Source of the DNA: Taudactylus pleione
Taxonomy: Eukaryota > Chordata > Amphibia > Anura > Myobatrachidae
Assembly (NCBI GenBank): GCA_031769625.1
Contig: JAUIMM010002349.1
Coordinates: 496,001-560,000 of the forward strand
Direction: 5' to 3'
Length of the DNA: 64,000 nt
Shown here: in pieces, positions 61,701 to 64,000 of the stretch
How the letters are laid out: each line of letters opens with the position of its first letter
Position numbering within the stretch: the first letter of the stretch is position 1
The notes under the pieces: model-generated
What the model was told of the DNA's origin: nothing
The model's input: the letters and a program-made list of their open reading frames with translations, nothing else
The model's database searches: none
Position numbers and translations under genes: made by a program

Positions 61701-64000
61701 TCATATGGGTAAATATATTTCTGGTGAGCTGTGTGAAAATTAAGCGCCAAAATCAACTTCTGTTACTGCAGCAAATCTTTTTTAAGTTGTACCAACATTT
61801 TTAAGCAGAATTTGGGGATTTTTGAAAATAAAAAATTTTGGCCGATGTTTAAGGTCCGGGGCTTATGTAATTTTTCATAAGGGTAAATATATTTCTGGTG
61901 AGTTCTGTGTCAAAATTAAGCACCAAAATCAACTTCTGTCACTGCAGCAAATCTTTTTTAAGTTGTACCAACAATTTTAAGCAGAATTTGGGGATTTTTG
62001 AAAAAAAAATATTTGGCCGATTTTTAAGGTCCGGGGCTTATGTAATTTTTCATACGGGTAAATATATTTCTGGTGAGTTCTGTGTCAAAATTAAGCACCA
62101 AAATCAACTTCTGCCACTGCAGGAAATCTTTTTTAAGTTGTACCAACATTTATAAGCAGAATTTGGGGATTTTTGAAAATAAAAGTTTTGGCCGATTTTT
62201 AAGGTCCGGGGCTTACGTAATTTTTCATAAGGGTAAATATATTTCTGGTGAGTTCTGTGTCAAAATTAAGCACCAAAATCAACTGCTGTCACTGCAGCAA
62301 ATCTTTTTTAAGTTGTACCAACATTTTTAAGCAGAATTTGGGGATTTTTGAAAAAAAAAATTTTGGCCGATGTTTAAGGTCCGGGGCTTACGTAATATTT
62401 CATATGGGTAAATATATTTCTGGTGAGTTCTGTGTCAAAATTATGCACCAAAATCAACTTCAGCCACTGCAGGAAATCTTTTTTAAGTTGTACCAACATT
62501 TTTAAGCAGAATTTGGATAATTTTGAAAAAAAAAAAATTTTGACCGATTTTTAAGGTCCGGGGCTTATGTTATTTTTCATACGGGTAAATATATTCTGGT
62601 GAGTTCTATGTCAAAATTAAGCACCAAAATCAACTTCAGCCACCGCAGCAAATCTTTTTTAAGTTGTACCAACATTTTTAAGCAGAATTTGGGGATTTTT
62701 GAAAATAAAAAATTTTGGCCGATGTTTAAGGTCTGGGGCTTACGTAATTTTTCATAAGGGTAAATATATTTCTGGTGAGTTCTGTGTCAAAATTAAGCAC
62801 CAAAATCAACTTCTGTCACTGCAGCAAATCTTTTTTAAGTTGTACCAACATTTTTAAGCAGAATTTGGGGATTTTTGAAAATAAAAAATTTTGGCCGATT
62901 TTTAAGGTCCGGGGCTTACGTAATTTTTCATATGGGTAAATATAATTCTGGTGAGTTGTGTGAAAATTAAGTACCAAAATCAACTTCTGTCACTGCAGCA
63001 AATCTTTTTTAAGTTGTACCAACATTTTTAAGCAGAATTTGGGGATTTTGAAAAAAATAATTTTTGGCAGATGTTTAAGGTCCGGGGCTTACATAATTTT
63101 TCATACGGGTAAATATATTTCTGGTGAGTTGTGTGAAAATTAAGCACCAAAATCAACTTCTGTCACTGCAACAAATCTTTTTTAAGTTGTACCAACATTT
63201 TTAAACAGAATTTGGGGATTTTTGAAAATATAAAATTTTGGCCGATGTTTAAGGTCCGGGGCTTACATAATTTTTCATATGGGTAAATATATTTCTGTTG
63301 AGTTGTGTGAAAATTAAGCACCAAAATCAACTTCTGTCACTGCAGCAAATCTTTTTTAAGTTGTACCAACATTTTTAAGCAGAATTTGGGGATTTTTGAA
63401 GAAAAAAAATTTTGACCGATTTTGTAAGGTTCGGGGCTTACGTAATTTTTCATAAGGGTAAATATATTTCTGGTGAGTTCTGTGTCAAAATTATGCACCA
63501 AAATCAACTTCTGCCACTGCAGGAAATCTTTTTTACGTTGTACCAACATTTTTAAGCAGAATTTGGGGATTTTTGAAAATAAAAAATTTTGGCCGATGTT
63601 TAAGGTCCGGGGCTTACGTAATTTTTCATATGGGTAAATATAATTCTGGTGAGTTGTGTGAAAATTAAGCACCAAAATCAACTTCTGTCACTGCAGCAAA
63701 TCTTTTTTAAGTTGTACCAACATTTTTAAGCAGAATTTGGGGATTTTTGAAAAAAAAAAATTTAGCCGATTTTTAAGGTCCAGGGCTTACGTAATTTTTC
63801 ATATGGGTAAATATATTTCTGGTGAGTTGTGTGAAAATTATGCACCAAAATCAACTTCTGTCACTGCAGCAAATCTATTTTAATTTGTACCAACATTTTT
63901 AAGCAGAATTTGGGGATTTTTTGGAAAAAAAAAATTTTGGACAATTTTTAAGGTCCGGGGCTTACGTAATTTTTCATACTTGTAAATATATTTCTGGTGA
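58742..64000 (+). repeat. HOR copy F2, cut by the window end
   Basis: It is the second copy of the F unit. It has the AAAACTGTGGCC variant at 59,731, exactly 6,465 bases after F1's. From about 61,660 to 63,820 it is nearly the same as 5,200-7,360. The last monomer has TATGCACC joined to a CTATTTTAATTT and CATACTTG ending, and the array continues past base 64,000. Confidence 0.8.

Larger units (their letters stand above)
1..64000 (+). repeat. Satellite DNA array, ~175-bp monomer, about 366 head-to-tail copies
   Basis: The same AT-rich unit recurs every 173-177 bases from the first base to the last, always in one orientation. Each copy carries fixed landmarks in order: GGGTAAATATATTTCTGG, GTGAGTT, a CTGCAG site, TTTTTTAAGTTGTACCAAC, TTTTTAAGCAGAATTTGGGG, a variable A-rich run ending in AATTTTGG, then AAGGTCCGGGGCTTACGTAA. 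No unique sequence, transposon or inverted block interrupts it, so stretches over 300 bases without a gene hold only this repeat. Monomers near nucleosome length in long tandem arrays are typical of centromeric or pericentromeric satellites in plants and animals. The centromeric role is inferred, and I do not recognise the family. Confidence 0.98.

Noticed and set aside
1..64000. CRISPR array
   Set aside because: The unit is a continuous ~175-bp repeat with no short repeat-spacer alternation, no unique spacers and no cas genes.
1..64000. Known satellite family such as human alpha satellite (171 bp) or the Arabidopsis 178-bp repeat
   Set aside because: The length is similar, but the sequence landmarks do not match what I know of either. 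A database search of the 176-bp monomer at 26,567-26,742 would settle the family.
1..64000. Assembly collapse or artificial expansion of the array
   Set aside because: It cannot be judged from sequence alone. Copies have distinct private variants, which argues against simple artificial duplication, though the E copies and the 352-bp dimers would be the places to check.

Overview
The window is satellite DNA from end to end. About 366 head-to-tail copies of one AT-rich monomer of roughly 175 bp (about 33% G+C, counted on one copy) fill all 64,000 bases, all on the same strand. I see no unique sequence, protein-coding gene, RNA gene, transposon or CRISPR array. Nucleosome-sized monomers, higher-order repeat (HOR) structure and no interruptions suggest a eukaryotic centromeric or pericentromeric array. 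I do not recognise the family and cannot name the organism. Many differences between monomers are C-to-T or G-to-A changes at CpG, which suggests a host with cytosine methylation.

Above the monomer there is a layered HOR organisation, read from shared marker variants. 1-6,566: two copies of a 24-monomer unit (A1, and A2 shortened by five monomers). 6,567-7,138: short linker with an anchor monomer, called K here, marked by GAAG before the A-run and GTAAGGTTCGG after it. 7,139-13,936: two copies of a 19-20-monomer unit (B1, B2). 13,988-25,530: linker, then two copies of a 29-32-monomer unit (C1, C2). 25,531-28,664: linker, a divergent monomer island and a dimer duplicated in tandem. 28,700-33,563: two copies of a 17-monomer unit (D1, D2). 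33,564-52,451: six copies of an 18-monomer unit (E0-E5). 52,452-64,000: a 36-37-monomer unit and the start of its next copy (F1, F2).

The blocks are rearrangements of the same monomer types. The E unit joins six monomers of A type to about twelve of B type. Copies differ by whole-monomer gains and losses (3, 4, 5 or 8 monomers) with chimeric monomers at the joins, as unequal crossover or copy-template switching in register would leave. The clearest case is in block E, where the same four-monomer group is missing from E1 (2,449 bp) and doubled in E4 (3,849 bp), against about 3,149 bp in the other copies.

Open reading frames of 61-114 codons recur on both strands. They are by-products of the repeat: many plus-strand ones need a GTG start, and a 175-bp monomer shifts the frame by one base per copy. 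None is annotated as a gene. Block boundaries are good to about one monomer, because neighbouring copies share most of their sequence.
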